Source of the DNA: an uncultured bacterium
Lineage (GTDB): Bacteria; Armatimonadota; UBA5829
Length of the DNA stretch: 64,000 nt
Assembly (NCBI GenBank): GCA_938074205.1
Contig: CALJES010000002.1
Location: 62,001-126,000 of the forward strand
Direction: 5' to 3'
Shown: positions 27,422 through 36,027 of the stretch, in pieces
Layout of the letters: each line of letters opens with the position of its first letter
Numbering within the stretch: the stretch's first letter is position 1
The notes under the pieces: model-generated
Told to the model about the DNA's origin: nothing
Databases searched by the model: none
What the model saw: only the letters and a program-made list of their open reading frames with translations
Position numbers and translations under genes: made by a program

Positions 27422-28716
27422 TGCCTTTTTATCGCTACGAAGCGGTTGACAAGACCGGAAAAGTAGTGCGTGGCGCAATGGACGCTGTGGATGAACAGCA
27501 GGTGGCGCGAAGGCTGACGGCCATGGGATATGTTGCGCGCCGAATTTACGCACCAAGCTCGACCACAGCAGGTGGCTACAGCAAGTCTGGATCTAGCACC
27601 CAAGGGGTATGCCTCCCCGGCACCACATCAGTGCCGGTTGTTTTAGGTGTTCCGGTGTCGGTAAAGTCGAGAGTATCGACGAACAAACTCGCAGCTTTCT
27701 TTCGCCAGCTTGCTGTTCTGACGCGTGCCGGCGTACCACTTTTCCAAGCATTTTCGGAATTGTATGTCGTCACGAGGGATAGACGCCTCCGCGGTGCAAT
27801 CCCAGTGATTCAGCAAGACCTTCAGAGCGGGCGCTCCCTTTCGAGTGCTTTGGCGAGGTTTCCTGGCCTTTTCCCAGCGCACGTTATTGCATATGTGTGG
27901 TGCGGCGAACTTGCCGGTAAACTCGATGTGGCACTGCACGAAATTGCGTCGGATTTGGAATCCGAGGCCTCAGACAGCCGATATGCTAGACTCGGATGGG
28001 CTCTATTCAAGATCAACTTCATATTCTTGATCCTCACTCTTCCCGTGTACAACATTTCAAACCTGGTAGCTCCTGTTCTGGGAAGTTTACCGGAGGATGC
28101 TGAACGAGCACGCAACCTCGTCCAGATGTTTTGGGAGGATGTGGCTCATGCGATTGTGCACCAGTACTTGCCGTTAGCAATCGCGGTTCTTGCTGCCTGG
28201 CTGGCGTGGGCACATATCAAACGAATAGCCGTGGTCCGGCGAATATTGGACGGTCTGCTGCTGAGGGTTCCCATATGGGGAAAGCTGCACAGATATAGAT
28301 CTGTCTCGAGGTTTGCTAAAGCCCTCGACATGCTCTACGAGGCCGGAATCAGTCCTGCCAAGGCGTGGGAGGCAGCCAGTCTCGTGTCCGGAAATAGTGA
28401 AATTGCTGCGCGACTGCGTTTTGCAAAGCCGGAGCGAACGATTCACAGCAGCGTCGCGGACCTGGTGACGGCCTCTGGTGTATTGGAGCCGGAAGAAGTT
28501 GCTATGATCGCGTCAGCTGAGCGGGCGGGACAGCTCCCGGAAACGTTGGCTAGGCTCTCCATCACATATTCCGAGCGCGCGTCCCTGCAGAAATCCGCTG
28601 GGCGTGCGGTATCAGTAAGTTTGCTAATTGCGTCACTGATAGCTATGAGTGGAATAGCATTGGTGATTATAGTGAAGTCTTATTTCGGCACCATGCTCAA
28701 GTTCATGGAGGTATGA
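27421..28716 (+). CDS. Type II secretion/type IV pilus inner-membrane protein (GspF/PilC family)
   Basis: A 431-residue inner-membrane platform protein. It starts MPFYRYEAVDKTGKVVRG, typical of the family. Two T2SSF domains lie near residues 95-215 and 300-420, separated by the usual long hydrophobic segments (residues 195-215 and 240-260), with a final one at 400-425. These proteins connect the assembly or retraction ATPase to the pilus or pseudopilus. The start ATG overlaps the folK stop by 1 nt. A paralogue follows immediately. The tandem arrangement, with no prepilin or GspE/PilB gene visible here, mirrors the tandem pilT pair at the start of the window. Confidence 0.9.
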   Translation: MPFYRYEAVDKTGKVVRGAMDAVDEQQVARRLTAMGYVARRIYAPSSTTAGGYSKSGSSTQGVCLPGTTSVPVVLGVPVSVKSRVSTNKLAAFFRQLAVLTRAGVPLFQAFSELYVVTRDRRLRGAIPVIQQDLQSGRSLSSALARFPGLFPAHVIAYVWCGELAGKLDVALHEIASDLESEASDSRYARLGWALFKINFIFLILTLPVYNISNLVAPVLGSLPEDAERARNLVQMFWEDVAHAIVHQYLPLAIAVLAAWLAWAHIKRIAVVRRILDGLLLRVPIWGKLHRYRSVSRFAKALDMLYEAGISPAKAWEAASLVSGNSEIAARLRFAKPERTIHSSVADLVTASGVLEPEEVAMIASAERAGQLPETLARLSITYSERASLQKSAGRAVSVSLLIASLIAMSGIALVIIVKSYFGTMLKFMEV

Positions 28717-28720
28717 GTGC

Positions 28721-29914
28721 TTGCCAAGGTATAGATACAGGGCTAAGGACCGTGACGGCAACTCAGTCTCAGGCGACCTAGAAGCTGAAAGTGAGCGCGT
28801 GGCTGCGGCCATTATAAGGCAACGAGGATACTGGCCGCTCGAGATCCGTGTTGTGTTCACAGCTTCGTCGGATGTGAAAGGTACCGGCGGACTGGGATAC
28901 GGCATTGTCCGCTATCTTATCGAGCCAATTTGGACGGGAGTAAGTTTAACCCAGCTTACCTTTTTCTATCGGCAGCTGGCGACACTTCTTGCTTCTGGCA
29001 TGACGCTTGCTGAGGCTTTGACTACGCTCGGCAGACGAATGAGGGGGCGGTTAGGGCGAATAGTTCGAGAAGCTGCTGTGGAGATTCAGAATGGTCGGCA
29101 GTTGTCGGAGACCTTTGCCAGATACCCTCGCGTGTTCAGCTTGCTTCAGCTGTCGCTGTTACGAACAGGCGAAGTCAGCGGCGCGTTGGATCAAATGATA
29201 GGCCGGATCGCTGCCCAGTTGGAGCAGGAAATAACAATTCGCCGGCGCATCGCCAGTGCGATGTTCTACCCTACATTGCTTGCCATCTGTATACTCGTCA
29301 TTCCCCTAGTACCGGCATTCGTGCTACAAGGTGGCGCAGCGTTCTTGAGGGCGGTCTACACCAAGATTGGCTCGCTGGCAGTGCTATTTCTTCTAATTAT
29401 AATACTCAAACTGGTTTTTCAGTTTGAGTTCACGCGGTTTGTATGGGACTATTTCAAGCTCCAGTTTCCTGTTTTGGGATGGACTGCATACAAAATCGCC
29501 ATGTCCAGATTCAGCAGGGCGTTGGCAGCGCTTTACGAAGCTGGAGTGCCGATTGCTGAGAGCGTTTCCGTGGCAGCCAATGCGTCTGGCAACTCATACC
29601 TGGCTCGCAAGTTGAACAACGCTCTTGCGGATTTGCGATCCGGCAAGCCTCTTACTGAATCGTTGGCAAAAACAAACGTTGTAAGTCCTATCGTGCTTGA
29701 TATGCTGGCTACAGGAGAGAAAACTGGCGCTGCGGGGGACGTGCTGAACAAAGTGGCCGACTATATGGATGAAGAGGCAGATGCCACGCTTCAGAAGATC
29801 GGACCGGTATTGTTCGTCGGTGCTATCTTGATTGCTGGAGTCATTGTTGGGATGATGGTTGTGGGCTTCTACAGTAGATACTTCGGTCAGCTTTTGGGAG
29901 GGCCGAATCCATAA
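28721..29914 (+). CDS. Second GspF/PilC family inner-membrane protein
   Basis: A 397-residue paralogue of the preceding protein. It starts with TTG (28721) behind GGAGG at 28708-28712 and reads PRYRYRAKDRDGNSVSG. T2SSF domains lie near residues 80-205 and 270-390, with the family hallmark L-L-A-S-G-M-T-L-A-E-A-L and A-L-Y-E-A-G-V-P-I-A-E-S. Three hydrophobic segments are visible. It ends one nt into the following J-domain gene, so the three genes are coupled. The two copies differ enough to suggest separate roles, perhaps a heteromeric platform or two pilus systems. Confidence 0.9.
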   Translation: MPRYRYRAKDRDGNSVSGDLEAESERVAAAIIRQRGYWPLEIRVVFTASSDVKGTGGLGYGIVRYLIEPIWTGVSLTQLTFFYRQLATLLASGMTLAEALTTLGRRMRGRLGRIVREAAVEIQNGRQLSETFARYPRVFSLLQLSLLRTGEVSGALDQMIGRIAAQLEQEITIRRRIASAMFYPTLLAICILVIPLVPAFVLQGGAAFLRAVYTKIGSLAVLFLLIIILKLVFQFEFTRFVWDYFKLQFPVLGWTAYKIAMSRFSRALAALYEAGVPIAESVSVAANASGNSYLARKLNNALADLRSGKPLTESLAKTNVVSPIVLDMLATGEKTGAAGDVLNKVADYMDEEADATLQKIGPVLFVGAILIAGVIVGMMVVGFYSRYFGQLLGGPNP

Positions 29915-31053
29915 TGCGAACCGGGCGGACACATTACGAGGTGCTGGGGGTGCCAAGAGATGCCACGATAGCACAGATTCGGAGGCGCTACCGACAGCTC
30001 GTACGCCACTACCACCCGGATGTTGCAACAGATAAGGAAACTGCTCACAGATTGTTCTTACAGATCAAGGAAGCATACGAGGTATTGAGCGATCCTATCC
30101 GGAGGCGAGAGTACGACGCAAGTCTTGCTGCTGAGTATCCCCATTCCGCGACAACCACTTTTCGCCGAAACGCGAGCCCTGCTTCTTCGCGGACTGCTAA
30201 GACGGCGGACCCTGTAGAAAAGCTTCTTAAGAACGCTAGGTGGTCGTTCATTCAGAGGCGTTTCAATGAGGCAGCTGAATACTGCAGGAAGGCTTTGAAC
30301 ATAGAACCGCACAACGCAGCTGTATTCGCGATGCTGGGAGACATCTTTCGTGCTCAGGGTAAGGTCAATCAAGCGATCAAGTACTACAGCTACGCCATAC
30401 AGTTCAATCCTTCCGACAAAGAAACCGAGCGCAAGCTTGATAGGTTAATGGACCGGAAAGTACGGCCTCAACAAGCTGGAACTGTCTCTCCCACAGTTCA
30501 AGCTGTGTCTGGACTGAACATAAATCTGATGACCATCAACTTTGTTTGGTGGGGAATAGCTGTATTCCTGATGCTTCTGATCTGGGTTAATCCGGGAAAG
30601 CCGATACCTTGGCTCAAGCTTTATATACCGTATATTCAGCATTGGAGTTGGAACTTAGTTTTACTTTTGGCAGCTTCCTCAGCAATCGTAGGCATGCTGC
30701 TCTCGCTGAATGGCTTTCTGAGCCACCCTGATGAAGAATTGGTATTTGAGACGCATGGGTCTAAGTGGTCTGTTGTGCCTACGGGTCCTATTCTGCTCCT
30801 TACATCGGGTTTCTTCTTCCCCGCAGCGGCAGTTTTCTACATAGTGGTGTCGCTTGTACAAGGTAGCTTGTCGCGCTCAGTTGTCACAGTATTTCTTGCC
30901 GTTGTCGTAATAGCTACCGCAGCGTCTGTACTGTATGTGCCGGAGGCCCGCAGGGAAGTGCTATTGTTCGGGGGAAATGTTTCATTTTGGGCAATGCTTT
31001 TCGGCTGGTATATTGGGGCTTTATTTAAGCCGGTTAGTGAATGGGGAGATTGA
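29914..31053 (+). CDS. J-domain/TPR membrane protein
   Basis: A 379-residue protein with an N-terminal J domain (residues 5-65; HPD motif at 34-36), which recruits and activates DnaK. A linker rich in Ser/Thr follows, then two to three TPR repeats (about 100-165), and a C-terminal membrane region with about five hydrophobic segments (205-370). It lacks the G/F and zinc-finger regions of DnaJ, so it is a type III J protein that probably brings DnaK to a membrane assembly site. It overlaps the second gspF by 1 nt, so a role in building the secretion or pilus platform is a fair guess. panB follows directly. Confidence 0.82.
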   Translation: MRTGRTHYEVLGVPRDATIAQIRRRYRQLVRHYHPDVATDKETAHRLFLQIKEAYEVLSDPIRRREYDASLAAEYPHSATTTFRRNASPASSRTAKTADPVEKLLKNARWSFIQRRFNEAAEYCRKALNIEPHNAAVFAMLGDIFRAQGKVNQAIKYYSYAIQFNPSDKETERKLDRLMDRKVRPQQAGTVSPTVQAVSGLNINLMTINFVWWGIAVFLMLLIWVNPGKPIPWLKLYIPYIQHWSWNLVLLLAASSAIVGMLLSLNGFLSHPDEELVFETHGSKWSVVPTGPILLLTSGFFFPAAAVFYIVVSLVQGSLSRSVVTVFLAVVVIATAASVLYVPEARREVLLFGGNVSFWAMLFGWYIGALFKPVSEWGD

Positions 31054-31054
31054 T

Positions 31055-31846
31055 ATGGACGCAAAACCCGTTACTGCGCCGCGCCTTATAGAGATGAAAT
31101 CGAAAGGCGAGAAAATCTCTGTGCTTACTGCGTATGACTATGCGTGGGGCAGGCTGATTGACGAGGCTGGGATAGATGTGGCGCTTGTCGGCGATAGCCT
31201 CGGTATGGTTGTTTTAGGGTATGACACTACCCTGCAGGTAACAATGGCGGATATGCTGCGCCATACTGCCGCAGTTGCTCGCGGAGCCAAAAGGGCGATG
31301 GTTGTAGCGGATATGCCCTTCTTATCCTATCAGGTAGATGATGACGATGCTGTAATGAACGCCGGTAGGCTGGTGGCTGAAGGGGGCGCGCAGGCAGTAA
31401 AGCTTGAGGGTGGGGGACGTATAGCGGAGATCATCGAGCGTATTGTAAGCGTGGGCATTCCAGTCTGGGGACATGTGGGCATGACCCCACAGTCTGTCCA
31501 TCAATTGGGCGGTTACAGAATGCAGGGTAAGACTGAGGAGAACGCCGAACGGATAAAGAAGGAAGCTCTCGAGATTGAGCAAGCTGGAGCCTGCGCAGTA
31601 GTTTTGGAACTCATACCGCCTGACTTGGCAAGAGAAATAACGGAAATGCTAAAAATTCCGACGATTGGGATCGGAGCGGGTCCGCACTGCGACGGCCAAG
31701 TGCTGGTTACTCACGACTTGCTGGGGATGTACGATAAGTTCGTTCCGTCGTTCGCAAAGCAGTATGCCAACCTTTGGGATGCTACGCTCAAAGCGTTCAA
31801 GGCGTATAATCGTGATGTTAAATCCGGCAGATTTCCAAGCAGGTAG
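31055..31846 (+). CDS. panB: 3-methyl-2-oxobutanoate hydroxymethyltransferase
   Basis: A 263-residue PanB, the first enzyme of pantothenate synthesis, transferring a hydroxymethyl group from methylene-tetrahydrofolate to ketoisovalerate. Motifs include L-T-A-Y-D-Y near residue 24, G-D-S-L-G-M-V with the Mg2+ ligand, E-G-G-G-R-I, G-H-V-G-M-T-P-Q and G-I-G-A-G-P-H-C-D-G-Q. The ATG at 31055 follows GGGGAGATTG and is 1 nt past the J-domain gene stop; a longer frame upstream lies inside that gene. PanC, the partner for the second pathway arm, is 1.7 kb downstream, with a xylanase gene in between. Confidence 0.96.
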   Translation: MDAKPVTAPRLIEMKSKGEKISVLTAYDYAWGRLIDEAGIDVALVGDSLGMVVLGYDTTLQVTMADMLRHTAAVARGAKRAMVVADMPFLSYQVDDDDAVMNAGRLVAEGGAQAVKLEGGGRIAEIIERIVSVGIPVWGHVGMTPQSVHQLGGYRMQGKTEENAERIKKEALEIEQAGACAVVLELIPPDLAREITEMLKIPTIGIGAGPHCDGQVLVTHDLLGMYDKFVPSFAKQYANLWDATLKAFKAYNRDVKSGRFPSR

Positions 31847-31874
31847 GGCTTCGTGTATGTGTCGGCTGATCGTC

Positions 31875-31903
31875 TACAGTACAAGACCGAGTGCGGGTAT
31901 AAT
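31875..31903 (+). promoter_or_regulatory. Possible promoter of the GH10 gene
   Basis: A perfect -10 box TATAAT (31898-31903) lies 32 nt before the GTG start. The -35 position, 17 nt upstream, is TACAGT (31875-31880), which is poor, so the promoter may need an activator. Confidence 0.4.
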
Positions 31904-31934
31904 GCGTGCACCGAAAAGAACATAGGAGGAGAAC

Positions 31935-33551
31935 GTGAAGCGACGAGAATTCTTAAAATGCGCCCTTTCGGCAGCGGCAGCATCAGCGTTATCGCCTTTG
32001 GCAGAAGGTAGGGGTATACCAGCTTCTAGAATCGACGACAAGCTCTTAATCAGATACTATGTCTCCAAGGATGGCGGTATGACGCCTGCACCTTTGGAAA
32101 GCTTGAAGCGCATCTACTTTATGGATGTGGATTATAACCCCCTACCTATTAGGGCAAACCCAACGAGTCAGCAGGGTGTTTTGATAGCGGAGATACCGCG
32201 TGTACCGTTCAAAATCACTTGTGGTGACTGGATTGATGGGTTCGGCTGGATGTACGTTATTACCGACAATGGTGGCTCGGGCTACAAGCCTGGCGAGTTG
32301 CGAGGTGAGGTTAATCTCAATGCCGAAGCTGCGCACAGCAGGCTTAAGGCTGTCGAATCCGCGTGCGAACAAGCGCGCAAGTCTGGCGTGGTAATCAGTC
32401 CTGATGTTCAGAGACGCTTAGAAAAAGCTTGCAGCTTGATGTCTTCCGGCCAGTCGGAAAAGGATTCGCAGATAGCTGCTCGCAGGTATTGGGATGCCTT
32501 GTCAGAGCTAATGTGGGCAGGTGAGGTTGTAAGCCTAGATCGTGCGCGGCACGCTATTTCCAAAATGACGCCGAGAAAGGGCTTCAAATTCGGGGCCAAT
32601 GCGTTTCATTCTCTGGATGGCGGAGACGAGTATGCCCGAGCATTCTATAACCTGTTGAATTACTGCACGTTGCCTTTCTACTACCGAAGCTTTGAGCCCG
32701 AACGCGGAAAGCCTGCGTGGGATCGTCTGAACAGAATGGTTGAGTGGTGCGCAAAGGGATCAATAACACCTAAGGGACACCCACTGGTCTGGTTTCATCC
32801 AGCTGGGGTGCCCAATTGGTTGGAAGACAAGAGCTACGACAACGTCAAGCGCCTTCACCGCAAGCGGATAACCGACATTGTCACATACTACCGCGGTCGT
32901 ATAGACTACTGGGATGTCATCAACGAAGCTCACGATTTCGCTAATACTCTGAACTTTACGTATGAGCAGCTATTGGATATAACAAATATGGCTTGTCAGA
33001 CTGCTCGTTCTGCCAATCGCAAGGCCACCATCGTAGTGAATAGTACCGCGTTGTGGGGTGAGTACGCGGCACCCAAGCCAGGTGAGTCCCTGCCCAAGTC
33101 AATGCGTCATACCCCGCAGCAGTATGTCTCTGACTGCATCAACGGCGGTTTTGACTTTGATGTAATAGGGCTTCAGATCTACTATCCGAATCGCGATATG
33201 TTTGAGATCGATCGAATGCTTGAGCGCTTCGGAAAATTCGGCAAACCCGTTCACATCACTGAACATGCCATGGCTAGCGACACAAGCGAGGATCCTGCAT
33301 CGAACGTAAAAACTCCCTGGGGTCATTGGCACGCGCCGCATTCCCAGGCTAACCAAGCAGACTGGATCGAGCAGCTTTGGACTATTGCCTACAGCAAACC
33401 TTTTGTCACAGCGATCACCTATTGGGATTTCTGCGACAAGGGCGGACACTTCTGGCCTCATGGTGGTTTTTTGGATAAAGATCTCAAACCGAAGGAAGTG
33501 TATTACCGCATTCAGAAGCTCTTGCGGTCTTGGGGTGTTGGTAGAACTTGA
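31935..33551 (+). CDS. Exported endo-1,4-beta-xylanase (GH10)
   Basis: A 538-residue glycoside hydrolase family 10 enzyme with a GTG start behind AGGAGG. The N-terminus has a Tat-type signal (M-K-R-R-E-F-L-K plus hydrophobic stretch). Residues 35-125 look like a small beta domain and 130-200 a helical linker, with the GH10 barrel from about 215. The acid/base is Glu331 in W-D-V-I-N-E-A, and the nucleophile is Glu443 in H-I-T-E-H (usually T-E-L-D). It would cut internal xylan bonds outside the cytoplasm. It is inserted between panB and panC with its own likely promoter. Confidence 0.9.
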   Translation: MKRREFLKCALSAAAASALSPLAEGRGIPASRIDDKLLIRYYVSKDGGMTPAPLESLKRIYFMDVDYNPLPIRANPTSQQGVLIAEIPRVPFKITCGDWIDGFGWMYVITDNGGSGYKPGELRGEVNLNAEAAHSRLKAVESACEQARKSGVVISPDVQRRLEKACSLMSSGQSEKDSQIAARRYWDALSELMWAGEVVSLDRARHAISKMTPRKGFKFGANAFHSLDGGDEYARAFYNLLNYCTLPFYYRSFEPERGKPAWDRLNRMVEWCAKGSITPKGHPLVWFHPAGVPNWLEDKSYDNVKRLHRKRITDIVTYYRGRIDYWDVINEAHDFANTLNFTYEQLLDITNMACQTARSANRKATIVVNSTALWGEYAAPKPGESLPKSMRHTPQQYVSDCINGGFDFDVIGLQIYYPNRDMFEIDRMLERFGKFGKPVHITEHAMASDTSEDPASNVKTPWGHWHAPHSQANQADWIEQLWTIAYSKPFVTAITYWDFCDKGGHFWPHGGFLDKDLKPKEVYYRIQKLLRSWGVGRT

Positions 33552-33584
33552 TAACAAAGGACTGTCATTTGGGGAGCTAATGTT

Positions 33585-34445
33585 GTGCGAACCGTATACT
33601 CAGTATCTGAAGCACGAACTGCTTCGAAAAATGCGCGGGAAACAGGAATGAAAGTAGGCTTCGTGCCAACGATGGGGGCACTGCACAGTGGCCATATGTC
33701 TCTTGTTCACCGCGCACACACAGAATGCGATTATGTTGTTGTTTCCATCTTTGTCAATCCGACCCAGTTTGGTCCCGGTGAGGATTTCGATAGATATCCG
33801 CGCACACTAGATCAGGATCTGGAGAAGTGTAGGAGTGCAGGAGTCGACCTGGTCTTTGTTCCTTCAGCGAGCGAAATGTACCCTCCAGGATTTGATTCCT
33901 GGGTGGAGGTTAAGGGACTCATCACGGAAACCTTGGAGGGATCCTTCAGACCAGGACACTTCAGAGGGGTAGCCACCGTCTGCGCCAAGCTCTTCAACAT
34001 AGTGGCACCTCAGCGTGCTTACTTCGGGATGAAGGACTACCAGCAGTTGAAAGTGATACAGAAAATGGTCCGCGATCTCGACATGCCCATTGATATCATC
34101 CCATGCGAAACGGTTCGAGAAGCAGACGGACTCGCAATGTCCTCGCGCAACTCTTACCTTGACTTCGAAGAACGTCGAGCTGCTACAGTGTTGAGCCGAG
34201 CGCTGAACGCGGCCAGCGATGCGTTTGAAGCCGGCCAAAAAGACGCCACTGCACTTGAAGAAGTCGCACGAGGTCTGATAAAAGCTGAACCCCTGGCGAG
34301 TATCGACTACGTAGCAATTCGAGATGCGGAAAGTCTGGAACCGATTCAGGTTGTCGATAAGACCGCTGTTCTTCTGCTAGCTGTGCGAATTGGTACAACG
34401 CGGCTTATAGACAACTGTTTGATCGGACCAAATGTTAATATCTAG
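33585..34445 (+). CDS. panC: Pantothenate synthetase
   Basis: A 286-residue PanC, which joins pantoate and beta-alanine using ATP. Motifs are V-P-T-M-G-A-L-H-S-G-H (HIGH-like signature), F-V-N-P-T-Q-F-G, F-R-G-V-A-T-V, Y-F-G-M-K-D-Y-Q-Q and the KMSKS-like A-M-S-S-R-N. The start is GTG at 33585 with GGGGAG 8 nt upstream. It follows the GH10 gene by 33 bp and may be cotranscribed with it as well as with panB. No panD follows within the window. Confidence 0.95.
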   Translation: MRTVYSVSEARTASKNARETGMKVGFVPTMGALHSGHMSLVHRAHTECDYVVVSIFVNPTQFGPGEDFDRYPRTLDQDLEKCRSAGVDLVFVPSASEMYPPGFDSWVEVKGLITETLEGSFRPGHFRGVATVCAKLFNIVAPQRAYFGMKDYQQLKVIQKMVRDLDMPIDIIPCETVREADGLAMSSRNSYLDFEERRAATVLSRALNAASDAFEAGQKDATALEEVARGLIKAEPLASIDYVAIRDAESLEPIQVVDKTAVLLLAVRIGTTRLIDNCLIGPNVNI

Positions 34446-34669
34446 TCGGCGAAGCTTTTCATGCTGCAGTTTGGGAGGCCTAGATTTGCAGGGATGTTAG
34501 CGGTAGGAGAGGATTGAATGTTGTACCGTCCTGATCTTGATTTCGTATGACCGGAAATGTTGTGCTCGGATGGGAAGTGCGTGTGTGCCGAATTTCTGAG
34601 CCTATTTATGGTGGCATAAGCTCGGATTTAATGCTGTGTTTTGCTTAGGTCCTTTGGACAAGATCGGAG

Positions 34670-36019
34670 ATGATGGAAGATCCTGCTGAGAGGCTTGGGC
34701 GCATTGTCACTGTTGTCGGCGTTATAGCGGGTGCCGTATGCACTATTGCGATGGGCACTTATCTTGTTGCGACGGCTAATCCTGTCAAGCTCGGCAAGAC
34801 TGTCATTAGGTGGGTAGTTGATCCCAATCCAATCCGCAAGGAGCAGATCAAACTGTTTGAATCCAGACACAAAGGCATCAAGGTCATAAACGATCCTGGT
34901 GCTGAAGCTCAACGCTTACTAACCCAATTAGCTGGCGACGTTCCGCCCGACGTTATGGCGCTTTATGATCCGCAGACCATACGTTTGTTCGCAAGGAACA
35001 ACGTGTTGTTGGACTTGCGTCCATACGTCAAAAAGTACAAGTTGCCAATTAACAAACTGTACCCTCAGCTCAAGCCTTATATTTATTACCGGGGACAAAT
35101 TGTGGGTATTCCCGAAAACTGTGGGCCCTACGTTTTGTTCTACAATCGCAAGCTCTTTAGGGAAGCAGGGATACCATATCCGCGGCCGGGTTGGACCTGG
35201 GATGAGTGCCTGCAAGCTGCGAAGAAGCTTACCAAATACAAGATTGTCGGAAGTAGGAAGGTACCGGTTCAGAAGGGGCTTTACGTTTCGAACGGCGATT
35301 GGTGGTTTTTTATCTGGATGTACGGCGGCCGTCTGTTTTCACCTGATGGTAAGCGATGCACAATGGACAGCGAGCAGGTCAAAAAGGGAATACGATTTTG
35401 GGCCAGCCTCAGACTCAAGCATCATGTGATGCCTACGACTTCAGAAGCTCAAAGTATGGCGCCGACGGGGGCTTGGGGTAGCGAGGCACTTCTTTTCCGC
35501 GAGTCCAAGGTAGCAATGACCATCTCGGGTCGGTGGTTGGCTATTCAATACCGGGAGCAGAAAGACCTGGATTGGGATGTGACTAGTGTTCCACACGGTC
35601 CGAACCGGGTTACACTTTTGGCGAGCAAGTCGTATGCTATTCCCAAGACATGCCGTCACAAGGAAGCTGCGATTCTTTTCATAAAGCATCTGCTAACATT
35701 GGAGAACCAACTCCTCGTGGCGAACTACGGTGATGGCATACCCTCGATGAATACGCCAGAGATCAGAAAGGCATTCCTCTGGAACCCTGAATATCCGAAC
35801 GAGCGCAATAACAAGCTTCATCTGGACGAGATGAAGTATGCACGGGTACAAGAATTCTCACCATACATAAACAACGTAGATGTCGTGGCAATAATGTCCT
35901 TTGAACTTGACAGAATGTGGCTGGGTGAACAAAGTCCTGACCAAGCTTGTGAGCGCATAGCAGATCGTATCAACGCTATCATCCGTCGGAACTTGGCGAA
36001 CCCGAACTTCCTGGACTGA
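34670..36019 (+). CDS. Orphan ABC sugar-binding protein
   Basis: A 449-residue extracellular solute-binding protein of family 1 (maltose/oligosaccharide type). Residues 8-32 form a membrane segment that acts as an uncleaved anchor or signal; there is no clear lipobox. The core has D-V-M-A-L-Y-D, G-I-P-E-N-C-G-P-Y-V-L-F-Y-N, and W-T-W-D-E-C. It should capture an oligosaccharide for an ABC importer, but no permease or ATPase gene is near, so it would work with a system elsewhere. The radical SAM gene starts 9 bp after it, suggesting a shared transcript. Confidence 0.85.
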   Translation: MMEDPAERLGRIVTVVGVIAGAVCTIAMGTYLVATANPVKLGKTVIRWVVDPNPIRKEQIKLFESRHKGIKVINDPGAEAQRLLTQLAGDVPPDVMALYDPQTIRLFARNNVLLDLRPYVKKYKLPINKLYPQLKPYIYYRGQIVGIPENCGPYVLFYNRKLFREAGIPYPRPGWTWDECLQAAKKLTKYKIVGSRKVPVQKGLYVSNGDWWFFIWMYGGRLFSPDGKRCTMDSEQVKKGIRFWASLRLKHHVMPTTSEAQSMAPTGAWGSEALLFRESKVAMTISGRWLAIQYREQKDLDWDVTSVPHGPNRVTLLASKSYAIPKTCRHKEAAILFIKHLLTLENQLLVANYGDGIPSMNTPEIRKAFLWNPEYPNERNNKLHLDEMKYARVQEFSPYINNVDVVAIMSFELDRMWLGEQSPDQACERIADRINAIIRRNLANPNFLD

Positions 36020-36027
36020 GAATAGCA

